NCBI GenBank assembly: GCA_033765305.1
Contig: JANRID010000052.1
Coordinates: forward strand, 1-64,000
Length of the DNA stretch: 64,000 bases
DNA from: RDXT01 sp033765305
Lineage (GTDB): Bacteria > Bacteroidota > Bacteroidia > J057
Reading direction: 5' to 3'
The position numbers were made by a program, and so were the translations under genes. Below the pieces are notes generated by a model. The model saw only the letters and a program-made list of their open reading frames with translations. It ran no database searches and was not told the origin of the DNA. Below, one piece after another: positions 32,201 to 40,857 of the stretch (within the stretch, counting starts at the first letter, position 1; each line of letters opens with the position of its first letter).

Positions 32201-35200
32201 TGCTCAGCACCACGGGGTTGCCTGAAATGCCGATCCACTGCTCCTGAAGCAGCCTGCCGGCGTGATACAGCTGCACCAGCACCTGCTGATCCGCTTCGCT
32301 GCTGTTGAGGGTCAGGTCCACGGTCTGGCCCGGCTCGGCGCTGGCTGCGCTGAGCCGGTATTCGAGCCACACCGGCTGGGCGGGCTTGAGCGACTGCGGA
32401 TCGGAGAGGATGAAGGTGCGCAGATCCTGGAGGTCGCCGTTGGCGCGGATTTCGACGCGGTAGCGGCCCGGTTCGGCGGTGCGCAGGGCGTCCAGGGTGA
32501 TTTCGGCCTGGCTGGCTCCTTCGAAGGTCTGGGTCAGCAGCGGTGCCGCGGCTTTCCAGGTGGACGGCTCATCTTCCTGGCGGTACACGTCGTAGGGGAA
32601 GGCCTTGCGGTAGGCATCCTCCGGCAGGAGGAAGCGGTCGGGCAGATCCCAGCGGCGCGTGCGCAGCGGGCGCTCCGGCGCGTCGAGGCGGCTGATGCGG
32701 AGCTCGCCGCGGACGGGAACCGGATTGCCGCTCAGGTTGAGGGCCTTGACAGTCAGGACACCTGGGGTGTTCCGGTCAAGCTGATCGGGCAGGCTGACCT
32801 CCAGCTCGCCGGAGACATAGCCGGCCTGCAGGGAGGTGTTGCCGCTCCGGGTTTCCCCGGAAATATCGGTCACATCGGCCATCACCCGGAAGGTAAAGAT
32901 GGGCTTTTCGCTGGCCGGAATATCAGGTGCGGGGCTGAGGGGGAAGGTGACGGCGAAGCTGCCGTCGGGCTGGGTGCGGAGTTCGCCCTGGAGGATTTCC
33001 TGCGACGGGCTGCTGCGCGGGGCGGGAAAGCGCCAGTAGTCCCACCACATCGGCCAGCGGGCCTCGCGCATCACGCGGAAGCGCACCTCGGCGCCGTCGA
33101 GCGCCGCGCCGGTGAAGGCCGTGGCCCGGCCCGTGACCGTCACCTGCTCGCCGAGCTGGTAGCTGGCCTGCAGATCGTCGAATTCCACCTCGAAGGTCGG
33201 GCGCTTGTATTCCTCCACGCTGAAATCTGTGGAGCCGTAGGCGCTGTGCCTGATGCTGTAATTGCCCAGCAGTCCGCTGGAGGGCGCGGTGAAGGTGGCA
33301 CTGAAGCTGCCGTAGCGGTTGGTGCGGTATTCCCCTTCGGCAATCACCTGGTTGTTGGCATCGCGGAAGGTCAGCCTGATGCTGCTGTCGGCGAGGGTGC
33401 GGTAGGCATTGTCCCGCCCGCTGAAGAGAATGCCTTTTACAAAGATCTGCTGGCCGGGCCGGTAGATCCTGCGGTCGGTGAGCAGGTACAGCACCGGTTT
33501 GGGGGCGGACGGGTAGTCGGGCTCATACCTGCGGAAGTATTCGCCATCCAGCTCCAGGGTCTCGTTTCCCCGGCTGAAAATCACAGTGCGGGAGCCGCTC
33601 ATGCCCGGCTGCTGGGAGAAGGAGACGAATCCCAGGGCATCGGTGGTCTGCGTGGAGTCCTTCGCCTCGATCCAGCGGCCATTGTCCCAGTAGCGCGAGA
33701 CGGCGCGCACGGTGACGCCCGGAATGGGGGCGCCGGTGAGGCGGTCGGCAAGGAGAAAGCGTTCGTCCTGCTGGCCGGAGAAGCGGACGGCGGTCCAGCG
33801 GGTGCTGTACAGATTGGCATACGCGAGGGCATGGCGGTTGGCGCTGAAGGCCTTGTCGTCGGAGGCAAGGAGAAAATACCTGCCGGGTGCCAGGGCATCG
33901 GCGCGCAGTTCGGCCCGGTGCGCCTTGAAGTCGGTTTCTGCCGGCAGGGCCTGCGACCAGGTTTTCACTGCCGGGAGGGATGCGATGAAGGCTGCTTTTT
34001 TGACCGTTTCGTTGTACTGGAACCTCGAGATCCGTGCCAGGGCCTCGTCATCCACCCGCACGATGCGCAAATAGACGGTTTTGATATTCCGGTAGGCCAG
34101 CAGGAAGCGGAAGGGCTGGCCGGGAAGATTGGCCTCTTCAAGGGTCAGGTTCAGCTCCTTCTCTTCGATCGAAGCCATGAGGGCCCTGCAGTTGAGCCCG
34201 CCGCGGGATCTGGGGAAGGCGTTGTATGCAGCCTTGCAGATCTGATGGGCCTTGGCATATTCCTGCTCGTCGTACCAGCGCTGGGCGAGGGCCTGCTGGG
34301 CGTCGGCGCCGGCGGGGTGGCCGGCGTGGGCAGCGGCAAGCTGCTCCAGGGCGTCGCGGTAGGCCTCAGGCGAAGCGTCATAGGCATAGCTATGGACAAA
34401 CTCAAGCCGCTTGAGGTCGGCATCCACCAGCGCATCGGGGTTCTGGCGGTCCAGCAGCCACCCCAGCAGATCCTGGTAGATGCGCAGCACGCGGTAGCGG
34501 GGCGCATCGGGCTCGCCCGCGGCATCGAAGGCTGCCTGGACAAACTGCGCAGCAGGCAGAAGCCCCTGGGCAATGCTGAAGCGGAACGGCTGCTCGGGCT
34601 GCGGGTGATCCGCAGCGGTATTGTTGAAAAAGTCGATGGCCTGGTGCGCCAGCAGATCGTAAAGCGTCGAGCGGTACTGCTCGGAGCCCTTCTGCTTGAG
34701 CAGAATGGGCCTGTATTCCCCCACCGGGGCCTGCCGCAGCGGGCCCGGATCGGAGAGCGCAGCAAAAAACAGCGTGGAGATTTCCCGGTAGAAAGCTGCG
34801 GCGTCCCAGGTCTGGAAATCCTCGGAGGCCGATTCCAGCGTACCGCGGTCGAGGATCATCCACTGGTTTTCGCTGTAGTAATCGGCCAGCTTGACGGCCA
34901 GCGCAGACTGGAGCACGGCCCGGCGGAGGGCTGGCGCCTTCCGGATCTCCCCGCGCAGGCGGCTCACCTGCAGGGAATCGCTCTGCGCTTCGTAGGCATC
35001 GAGGCTGCCCAGCTCGTAGAACAGGGCCTTGAGGTACTGCGGGTCGTTCTGGTCGCGTTCGGCCCGGAGGCGGATGGCAGCGGCGGCTTCCGCCGCCTGG
35101 CGGGTCAGGCGCTGCTTCGCGAGGGAATCTACGCGCTTCCAGTCGCGGTCGTAAGCGGGTTGAGCCATGAGGGGGAGGCTTGACAGAAGGCCGGAGCAGA

Positions 35201-35225
35201 AAATAAGCAATCGGAGGGTGCGCAT
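29202..35225 (-). CDS. Bacterial alpha-2-macroglobulin family protein
   Basis: 2007 residues. Signal peptide 1-22 (LLIFCSGLLSSLPLMAQ). Large N-terminal helical region specific to Bacteroidota members, then macroglobulin beta domains (PVLYLLTDRRIYRPGQQIFVKGILF is the MG2 hallmark, about 600-625), a Gly/Ala-rich bait-like segment with Pro and Met runs around 1150-1200, the alpha-2-macroglobulin domain (ETAFFFPQLETNAAGEIVLNFTMPEALTRWKFLALA) and the thioester helical domain. The thioester motif is intact: C1460-T-E-Q1463 in FPHACTEQIFSR, so covalent trapping of proteases should be possible. Family role: envelope defence against host or competitor proteases. No penicillin-binding protein 1C neighbour, unlike in proteobacteria. 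It is a single-gene unit. Confidence 0.92.
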   Translation of the reverse strand: MRTLRLLIFCSGLLSSLPLMAQPAYDRDWKRVDSLAKQRLTRQAAEAAAAIRLRAERDQNDPQYLKALFYELGSLDAYEAQSDSLQVSRLRGEIRKAPALRRAVLQSALAVKLADYYSENQWMILDRGTLESASEDFQTWDAAAFYREISTLFFAALSDPGPLRQAPVGEYRPILLKQKGSEQYRSTLYDLLAHQAIDFFNNTAADHPQPEQPFRFSIAQGLLPAAQFVQAAFDAAGEPDAPRYRVLRIYQDLLGWLLDRQNPDALVDADLKRLEFVHSYAYDASPEAYRDALEQLAAAHAGHPAGADAQQALAQRWYDEQEYAKAHQICKAAYNAFPRSRGGLNCRALMASIEEKELNLTLEEANLPGQPFRFLLAYRNIKTVYLRIVRVDDEALARISRFQYNETVKKAAFIASLPAVKTWSQALPAETDFKAHRAELRADALAPGRYFLLASDDKAFSANRHALAYANLYSTRWTAVRFSGQQDERFLLADRLTGAPIPGVTVRAVSRYWDNGRWIEAKDSTQTTDALGFVSFSQQPGMSGSRTVIFSRGNETLELDGEYFRRYEPDYPSAPKPVLYLLTDRRIYRPGQQIFVKGILFSGRDNAYRTLADSSIRLTFRDANNQVIAEGEYRTNRYGSFSATFTAPSSGLLGNYSIRHSAYGSTDFSVEEYKRPTFEVEFDDLQASYQLGEQVTVTGRATAFTGAALDGAEVRFRVMREARWPMWWDYWRFPAPRSSPSQEILQGELRTQPDGSFAVTFPLSPAPDIPASEKPIFTFRVMADVTDISGETRSGNTSLQAGYVSGELEVSLPDQLDRNTPGVLTVKALNLSGNPVPVRGELRISRLDAPERPLRTRRWDLPDRFLLPEDAYRKAFPYDVYRQEDEPSTWKAAAPLLTQTFEGASQAEITLDALRTAEPGRYRVEIRANGDLQDLRTFILSDPQSLKPAQPVWLEYRLSAASAEPGQTVDLTLNSSEADQQVLVQLYHAGRLLQEQWIGISGNPVVLSIPIEAKHRGGLQARMLSFRQNEQVQHTAQIAVPWTDKELKLEWMSFRSPLLPGQQERWTLKITGSQSEAVAAELAAAMYDASLDEFRSNSFYLWPYGSYTYLPGVRGHRFGTLGSQELSREWNTYYGGVQTLYDELLSLNYGAGLAYVQRGGPGRSGGVLYSAAPPPAMMEMAAAAPMEDATVNYRSKIASESEAASDSFQTALKTDAPPAKQEPPAPRRDLRETAFFFPQLETNAAGEIVLNFTMPEALTRWKFLALAHTPDMRVGTLTSEAVTRKDLMVVPNLPRFFRDGDRVVLTAKIVNVSGQPLSGMATLQLADALSERDLSAALGNTRPGQAFSVEAGRSTVVSWTLNIPEGTQPVVVRMLAQAGAFTDGEEHVLPVLSNRILVTETLPLFLRGRDRKAEFTFSNLSKADASPTLRQHRLSVEISSNPAWYAVQALPYLMEFPHACTEQIFSRFYANALASHIAGSNPQIQSVFSQWSQTPDTAALLSALDKNQDLKQALLAETPWVLDAQQEAQRKRHVAILFDLNRMAAEASASQNQLVQRQMPSGGFSWFPGMNESRYITQLIATGFGHLGKLGAAPSGNPEVSGMISKALHYLDRQLAGDLVRLKETPNVVLTDNHLDYTQLQYLYMRSFHRDLPLASGTEEAFNYYFGQAKRYWNKQGFYGMGMLGLVFQRYGEPALAQQIRAALLDNAVIHPEQGMSWKTPGGFYWHEAPIETQALLIEAVHEIGGADDAVADMKTWLLNQKRTTDWRTTRATVAACNALLLTGEDWLSEPGMVETTVGKEKISPAERPDLKTEAGTGYYQVSWQGSEIKPGMAKISLKKNGKQPAWGAAYWQYFEQMDRVTGANTQLSLKKELFLERNTPQGPVLSPLAAGAKLKPGDKVVVRMELRSDRDLEYVHLKDHRGAGFEPMSTLSRYQFQHGLGYYESPRDAATDFFIEYLPKGTWVFEYAIRANLEGEFSCGLANIQCMYAPEFSSHSEGIRVEIGKP

Positions 35226-35548
35226 GGCAGAGGAGTCTAGGGGAATAGCGGCGCTTCCCCGGGTCTGCGGCGGAGACGGGGAAGATCAGGCGTGAATATA
35301 ACGGTTTCGCGGCTCAGAAATTCGCTCCGGCACGGGATATTCTGGCGGCAGGCCAGGGGCGGCAGGCTGCGGGCAAAGAATTGGGTGCAGAATGAATGGG
35401 TGGATAAGTATTTGAAAACCAATATATTATCCTCGCAGATCCTGCCGCCTGCCGGACACCTTGAAAAGGAAGGTTTTTATAAACAGGAAACAATTCCTTA
35501 ATTTCGGAACCAAGCTTCTTACACTAACAAGTGCTAACACACGTGCTT
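35226..35548. other. Divergent intergenic region
   Basis: 323 bases between two divergent genes; no gene seen. On the plus strand TAATTTCG (35499-35506; one mismatch to TAnnTTTG) lies 42 bases before the SprB-repeat gene and is its likely -7 element. Candidates for the alpha-2-macroglobulin promoter on the minus strand are weak. Confidence 0.4.
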
Positions 35549-38500
35549 ATGAAGAAATTTAACGCCTTCGCGGCGCTTTTGCTGGCTGTTTGCGCAGTGC
35601 AGGCGCAGCAGGATCAGGCCCGCCGCGTATTGGACCGGGGGCAGATTCAGGTGGACGCATTTGTCCGTCCTGCTCCTTCCGACTGGCTGAACGAGCCGGC
35701 TTCCAGCGGGCAGAACGCACCGGCATATGTGCCTAAATCTGCCACGGAAGCAATCAACTTCATCCGGATCGGCACGGCCCGCAACGCCTATACCTATTTG
35801 GCGTACGACAAAGGCCAGCTCCAGACCGCGCCTGGCATCGGCACCAACGGCGGCACGCTGACGATGTTCCACCGCCAGAACGGCGACGGCTCTCCCACCA
35901 CCCTGTGCCCCGGCGGCAGCGGCCTCTACCGCTATTCCATCTCCACCGACGGCGGCCTGACCTGGAACGTGGGCTCCGGCACGGCATCTTCGGGCAGCAA
36001 CCCCGACCCCGCCTTCAACTGCTACGGCCTCGGCCCGGTGAACCCCACTTTCGGCAACACCACCCCCGGCCGCTATCCGACTTCGGCGCTCTTTGTGACA
36101 CCGAATACAACCCCTTCGGTAGCCAACCTGCGCCTCGCCTACGGCGGCCCGCAGATCATCAACGGCACCGATTGGTATGGCTCCGTCAACGGTGTCGTTT
36201 CCAACCTCACCGGCCCTGCGCCGATCATCAACCAGGAGATCAATATCGGCACGACCCAGGCCAATGCCCAGATCTTCCTCCCCGGGGTGATCGTGGAGCG
36301 CGTGCCCGGCGAGTTCTGGTACCACTCCTGGACCTGGAACGGCACTGCCTATCTCGGCGATGTGATTCTCTACAAAGGCCTCTACAATGCCTCGACCCAG
36401 GGCATCGGCTGGACCGTCGCCGATACCCTGGAGCCCAACTACTACCTCGGCTTCGACGGCTCGCCGACCTTCACCCCCGCCAATGCGATGGCCTTCAGCC
36501 CCGACGGCAAAGTGGGCTATTTCGCCAGCATGGGCGACCTGCTCGGCGGGCGCGACTCTTCGTTCCAGATCTGGTATTCCGAGACCGTGGACGGCGGCAT
36601 CACCTGGGGGGCGCCTACCCAGCTCGACATGGAAGGCTTCCCGGACCTGAAAGATTCCCTCCGGGTTACCCTCTTCCTGGATTCGGTCAACGGCGTGCCT
36701 GATACCGTAGTGTTCGGCAACGGCATCCCGACCACGGCTTTCGACCTCGACATGACCGTGGATGTCAACGGCAATCCCCACATCATCGCCGTAGTCGGCA
36801 ATGCATCCGTATGGGATTTCGATGAAGATGCCTACTCCCGCCCGAGCTACAGCATCGCCCTGGACCGCTATGTGGTGGACTTCACCAAGGACCAGTTCGG
36901 CGACTGGAATGTCATCTTCCTCGACCGCAACAACTTCCTCCGCGGAAACTTCGGGAAGGTAACAGCAGATGATGCCTCCGACTTCAACGTGGACTGCTAT
37001 GTGCAGGCCTCCCGCTCGCCCGACGGGGATGTGGTCTTCCTGACCTGGTCCGACTCCGACCCCAACGACTCGACGGTAACGACCAACAACCGCCCGAACC
37101 TGATCGGCCGTGCGCTGAACGTGGACAGCATGAAGATCACGCCGATCGTGAACTTCACCAGCACGGATGCCAACTGGAGCAGCAACGTGGTCCAGCCCAA
37201 AACGGCCCCGGTCGCGCTCTATGACGGCAACTGTACCTATACGCTGCCCGTCGTGACGCTGGACCGCCAGGAAGTGAGTGTGGCCAACGTAAACGGCGCC
37301 ATCGACCCCGTTACGTTCTTCTATTTCAGCAACGTCACCTTCGACCGCTGCAACGACTTCACGCTGGCGCCGGAGTTCGACTACAACTGCCAGGAGAATC
37401 CCTTCACCAATGCGGTGCAGGTGACCGAGCCGAACTGCGGTACCTCGGACGGGGCCATCGCCCTTACCGCTGCCGGCGGCATCGGGCCCTACACCTACCA
37501 GTGGAGCGCCAACGCAGGCAGTGCGACGACGGCCAGTGTCTCCGGCCTTGCCGCAGGGGTGTATGAAGTGACGATTACCGACAGCAAAGGCTGCACGGAT
37601 GAAATTTCGGTATCCCTGGACAACAACGCAGCTCCGGAGCTTGCCATCGGCACCGTAACGGACATCACCTGCGCCGGCCTGGCCAACGGCAGCGCACAGG
37701 TAACGGCTACCGGCGGCACGGGTACCCTGACCTACCTCTGGAGCAACGGCGAGACCACTGCCAATGCGTCCCAGCTGCCTGCCGGCACCAGCACCCTGAC
37801 GGTGACGGATGCCAGCGGCTGTATCAGCCAGATTGCGGTGCAGATCGAAGAGCCCGCCGCCATCAGCGCCAGCACCTCCGGCTCCGCACTTGACTGCGCC
37901 GGCGATACGGACGGCTCGGTTTCGGTAACGGCTTCCGGCGGCACCGGCTCGCTGACCTACGCCTGGAACACGGGCGCTACGTCCACCTCGCTGAGCAACC
38001 TCGGCGCCGGAACCTACACGGTGACCATTACCGATGCCAACAACTGCGCTGTGACCCGTACCGCCAATGTGACCAGCCCCGCTGCGATCAACATCGGCCT
38101 GACGCCTACGGCTAACTTCAACGCTGCGCCCCCCTTTACCGGTACTGCTACGGCTTCTGTGTCCGGCGGCACGCCGCCCTACACCTACGCCTGGACCGGC
38201 CCGCTCGGCCCCATCGCCGCACAGCCGAACGCAACCTTCATCTTCGGCCTTTGCGGCGGGGAGTACACGGTACGCGTCACCGACTCCAGAGGCTGCGTGA
38301 ACAACGACACGGCTGTTGTCGGCGTGGCCGTCAATGGCGTGAACTGTATCCGCACCGCGATCGATCCTTCCGACATCGGCCTCGCCTCGATGGAGGTGTT
38401 CCCCAACCCCTCCGCCACCGGGGTCTTCACCCTGCGTCTGGAACTGAACAAGGCGAGCGATCTGGCAGTGGACGTCTATGACAACCGCGGCCGTGTGGTG

Positions 38501-38635
38501 GCTTCCGATGCGGCGCTGCGCACCCTCACCTACGAGCACACCTTCGACCTGAGCAATCAGCCCGGCGGTATCTACCTCGTCAAGGTGACCACGCCGCAGG
38601 GTGCCTACCTGACCAAGGTGATGGCCCAGCCCTGA
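35549..38635 (+). CDS. Large secreted protein with SprB-type repeats and T9SS domain
   Basis: 1028 residues from ATG 35549; a GTG six codons upstream lacks a signal-peptide fit. Signal peptide 1-20 (FAALLLAVCAVQAQ). Residues ~60-620 form a sialidase/BNR-like beta-propeller region (repeated SxDGGxTW-type phrases: YSISTDGGLTW, YSETVDGGITWG, FSPDGKVGYF). Then about four SprB/PKD-like repeats at ~630-960 (GGIGPYTYQWS, GGTGTLTYLWSNG, GGTGSLTYAWNTG, GGTPPYTYAW, each closed by a VTITDxxGC phrase). C-terminal T9SS domain (EVFPNPSATGVFTL...PGGIYLVKV). SprB repeats are known from gliding adhesins. Exported and likely surface-displayed; an adhesin is more likely than an enzyme, but the propeller could be catalytic. 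Confidence 0.88.
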   Translation: MKKFNAFAALLLAVCAVQAQQDQARRVLDRGQIQVDAFVRPAPSDWLNEPASSGQNAPAYVPKSATEAINFIRIGTARNAYTYLAYDKGQLQTAPGIGTNGGTLTMFHRQNGDGSPTTLCPGGSGLYRYSISTDGGLTWNVGSGTASSGSNPDPAFNCYGLGPVNPTFGNTTPGRYPTSALFVTPNTTPSVANLRLAYGGPQIINGTDWYGSVNGVVSNLTGPAPIINQEINIGTTQANAQIFLPGVIVERVPGEFWYHSWTWNGTAYLGDVILYKGLYNASTQGIGWTVADTLEPNYYLGFDGSPTFTPANAMAFSPDGKVGYFASMGDLLGGRDSSFQIWYSETVDGGITWGAPTQLDMEGFPDLKDSLRVTLFLDSVNGVPDTVVFGNGIPTTAFDLDMTVDVNGNPHIIAVVGNASVWDFDEDAYSRPSYSIALDRYVVDFTKDQFGDWNVIFLDRNNFLRGNFGKVTADDASDFNVDCYVQASRSPDGDVVFLTWSDSDPNDSTVTTNNRPNLIGRALNVDSMKITPIVNFTSTDANWSSNVVQPKTAPVALYDGNCTYTLPVVTLDRQEVSVANVNGAIDPVTFFYFSNVTFDRCNDFTLAPEFDYNCQENPFTNAVQVTEPNCGTSDGAIALTAAGGIGPYTYQWSANAGSATTASVSGLAAGVYEVTITDSKGCTDEISVSLDNNAAPELAIGTVTDITCAGLANGSAQVTATGGTGTLTYLWSNGETTANASQLPAGTSTLTVTDASGCISQIAVQIEEPAAISASTSGSALDCAGDTDGSVSVTASGGTGSLTYAWNTGATSTSLSNLGAGTYTVTITDANNCAVTRTANVTSPAAINIGLTPTANFNAAPPFTGTATASVSGGTPPYTYAWTGPLGPIAAQPNATFIFGLCGGEYTVRVTDSRGCVNNDTAVVGVAVNGVNCIRTAIDPSDIGLASMEVFPNPSATGVFTLRLELNKASDLAVDVYDNRGRVVASDAALRTLTYEHTFDLSNQPGGIYLVKVTTPQGAYLTKVMAQP

Positions 38636-38656
38636 TCCGCACAGATAGCATGAATG

Positions 38657-38695
38657 AGATCCCCGGCGCCGCAAGGCTCCGGGGATCTTGCTGTT
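38657..38695 (+). terminator. Terminator after the SprB-repeat protein gene
   Basis: AGATCCCCGG (38657-38666) pairs with CCGGGGATCT (38679-38688), 12-base loop, followed by TGCTGTTG. T-run is weak. Confidence 0.7.
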
Positions 38696-38708
38696 GCTGC
38701 GGGCGGCA

Positions 38709-38741
38709 TATAAACAAATCGCCCCCGCAAGGGCGGGGGCG
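38709..38741 (-). terminator. Minus-strand hairpin with T-rich tail
   Basis: Minus strand CGCCCCCGC (38741-38733), loop CCTT, GCGGGGGCG (38728-38720), then ATTTGTTTATATG. It could end transcripts of the minus-strand operon whose last stop is at 39026. Confidence 0.6.
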
Positions 38742-39025
38742 TATGGCGTCGGCATGGCTAAACGGGTGTTTCAGGTGTGCTGGTGTCTCATGGCGTGCCG
38801 GCAAAAGTGGTTTTCAGGCGTGCAAAGGGGTTCTGGTGTGCAAGTGTTTCATGGTGTGCTGCGGGATACGAAAGGGCGGATGGCTGTATGTACGGTGCAA
38901 ATCGGCTGTAAAAGGCGGGCGAAGTTGTGCGTCATATCTGAGTATGAATACGCGGAAGGCTGCGGCAGGTTCAGCCGGACTGCGCGGATCTGCGCAGCAG
39001 ATGCATAAGCGTGCGCATTCTGTGA
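38742..39025. other. Intergenic region with degenerate repeats
   Basis: No credible gene. Two imperfect copies of a phrase, GGTGTGCTGGTGTCTCATGG (starting 38775) and GGTGTGCAAGTGTTTCATGG (starting 38835), suggest a decayed repeat element. Several overlapping frames exist on both strands but none has family-like sequence. Confidence 0.4.
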
Positions 39026-40273
39026 TCAAGCGTGCATCCAGGCATCCGGAATTCCCAGCTCGATGCGGACAGCTCCCTCCAAGCTGAGCTCGAGGGCAAG
39101 GTGATCTTCGAGCCCTTCGAAGCGCGTCAGATGCCAGTGGCCCACGTGGATGTTCAGCGTGCCCCAGGATTCGAGGGGGATGGAGGCGAGCTGGTTCAGT
39201 ACCTGGGCTGCCAGGGCTTCGGTGTGCCGGTCGAGCTCGAGCTGCAGGGCCTGCTGCACGCGGGCCTGCAGCTGTTTCCTGCGCAGGCGGGCGGCAAGCC
39301 GCAGCCACCAGGGCCCCTGCATCAGTTCCATCCGGCTGACTGTGAGCAGAAAACGCTTGCCGGAGGGCGGGCAGGCCAGCTGGCCTTGCAGGAATACCTC
39401 CAGCGGTGCGTGCGCCGGAGCCTCCAGCAGGGCGTACGCCGAGAGCGGGCCGCCGCTCAGACGCAGGCGGCGCAGGGTGTAGCGCCCCGCCGGGGTCTCC
39501 ACCGGCTGCCCTGCAAGCTGTGCCGCCAGGAGATCCCAGGGCAGCCGAACCGTGACAAAGGTGCGGGTCTGTTCCGGAAGCGTCTGGGCATATGCGGCTT
39601 CCGGCGGTTCAGGGGCGGGGCCGGCTTCTCCGGGAAGCGGATCGAGGTGCGGCTGCACCGTCAGCTTGAGCCGGAGATGGAGGTCCTGGGCACCGGCGCG
39701 GAGCGCGGTTTTTTCAGCATGCTGCTGCGGATGCAGCATCAGCCAGAGCTGCGGCGCCTGCTGGGCCTCGATGGGCCGGCAGAGCGCTTCCCAGGCGGCG
39801 CGCACGGCATCCCGGACCGGAAGCGCAGCAATCAGCCGGTCTATCTGCTGCGCCTGCGCAGCCAGCTGCTGTTCCAGCGCAGGGCCTGCCAGGCCGAGCA
39901 GCGGACCCTGCAGCACCGAGGCGCCGGCGGTAGCCCACTCCCACCCGGCCTGGGTCGAAGCGCCGAGCGTCCAGTCCTCCCGGATGTGCAGTGCCGTCGT
40001 CATGCGTGCGATGCCGTTGAGCTGCATCGTCTCCATGCCGGTCAGGCCGCCGAGCAGGCCTGCCGCACCCGTAAAGCGCAGGGTCAGCTGCAGCTCCAGG
40101 CGGCTCTCCAGCCCTTCGCGCAGTGCGCGGAGCTGGACCGGTCCGGTTTTCCGCACCTGAATCTGCAGTCCGGGCGCAGGCTTGCCTTCGTAGAGCAAGG
40201 GAGCAAGCAGGGTGTCGATCCTGCGGCTCAGGACGCCGAGCGGGAGGGTCAGATGCAGATACAGCGGCGTCAT
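39026..40273 (-). CDS. DUF4403 family protein
   Basis: 415 residues from the ATG at 40273. DUF4403-like architecture: two long beta-rich BPI/SMP-like halves, recognisable by PLGVLSRRIDTLLAPLLYEGK near the N-terminus, PALEQQLAAQAQQIDRLIAALP in the middle, and LSGGPLSAYALLEAPAHAPLEVFLQGQLACPPSGKRFLLTVSRMEL late. Function unknown; the fold may bind lipid. No signal peptide is visible from this start, unusual for the family. The start overlaps the stop of the phosphopantetheinyl transferase gene by 4 bases. The frame is open further upstream, but that part is the shadow of that gene. Confidence 0.8.
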   Translation of the reverse strand: MTPLYLHLTLPLGVLSRRIDTLLAPLLYEGKPAPGLQIQVRKTGPVQLRALREGLESRLELQLTLRFTGAAGLLGGLTGMETMQLNGIARMTTALHIREDWTLGASTQAGWEWATAGASVLQGPLLGLAGPALEQQLAAQAQQIDRLIAALPVRDAVRAAWEALCRPIEAQQAPQLWLMLHPQQHAEKTALRAGAQDLHLRLKLTVQPHLDPLPGEAGPAPEPPEAAYAQTLPEQTRTFVTVRLPWDLLAAQLAGQPVETPAGRYTLRRLRLSGGPLSAYALLEAPAHAPLEVFLQGQLACPPSGKRFLLTVSRMELMQGPWWLRLAARLRRKQLQARVQQALQLELDRHTEALAAQVLNQLASIPLESWGTLNIHVGHWHLTRFEGLEDHLALELSLEGAVRIELGIPDAWMHA

Positions 40274-40857
40274 GCGGAGAGCAGATGAATAGAAACAGCC
40301 GTGCCGGCAGGCGCCGGCAAGGCGAGCGCGGCCAGATAGCCCGGCGCCAGGTCCAGCGCTGCGGTAAACCATACGCTCCGCCAGTGCAGCTGCGGCGGCC
40401 CGTCTTCCGGAAAGTGCACCTCCAGCTCGCGGAACGGCGGCAGCGGATCCCGGCAGGTCTTGCGGAAGGCTTCTTTGAGGGTCCAGGCCCGCAGAATCTG
40501 ATCCGGGCCGGCCGAATCGAACCACCCCGCATGCTCGCGGGGCGAAAACGACATCCGCAGATAGCGGGGCTGCACCGGACGGCCCAGGGGCTCCACGTCG
40601 ATGCCGGGCTGCAGTTGCAGCGCCGCTGCGCAGGCCATCAGGCCTGCCGTATGCGAAAGGCTGGTGCGCCATTGGCCGGGCGGCAGGCGCCGCAGGCCGG
40701 CGTGCAGCAGGGCCCTGCCTGCCAGGTATTCCTCCTGCCGGGCCGCAGTCCGGAAGCCCGCGAGGCGCTGCCGCTGCGCTTCCGTCAGCACCTCCGGGTC
40801 CGGATCCGCCAGGATCTGGGCGCTGCTCCAGCAGTATACCTCCACAGGCTCAGCCAT
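40270..40857 (-). CDS. 4'-phosphopantetheinyl transferase superfamily protein
   Basis: 195 residues, Sfp-like in length but compact. It transfers 4'-phosphopantetheine from CoA to a carrier-protein serine. Metal and substrate motifs: G85-I-D87-V-E89 and W125-T-L-K128-E129-A-x-x-K133, plus SLSHTAGL earlier (the HS/T motif) and FSPREHAGW. It overlaps the cation transporter gene upstream by 8 bases and DUF4403 downstream by 4 bases. No polyketide, peptide or fatty-acid synthase gene is in the window, so the carrier protein is unknown. Confidence 0.88.
   Translation of the reverse strand: MAEPVEVYCWSSAQILADPDPEVLTEAQRQRLAGFRTAARQEEYLAGRALLHAGLRRLPPGQWRTSLSHTAGLMACAAALQLQPGIDVEPLGRPVQPRYLRMSFSPREHAGWFDSAGPDQILRAWTLKEAFRKTCRDPLPPFRELEVHFPEDGPPQLHWRSVWFTAALDLAPGYLAALALPAPAGTAVSIHLLSA

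Noticed and set aside
29238..32225. Plus-strand frame of about 1000 codons opposite the alpha-2-macroglobulin gene
   Set aside because: Antisense shadow; no signal peptide, motifs or domain pattern.
35534..38755. Minus-strand frame of over 1000 codons opposite the SprB-repeat gene
   Set aside because: Repeat-derived shadow with no family sequence.
38650..39087. Overlapping small frames on both strands in the 38.6-39.1 kb gap
   Set aside because: They run across terminator hairpins and degenerate repeats and have no protein-like features.
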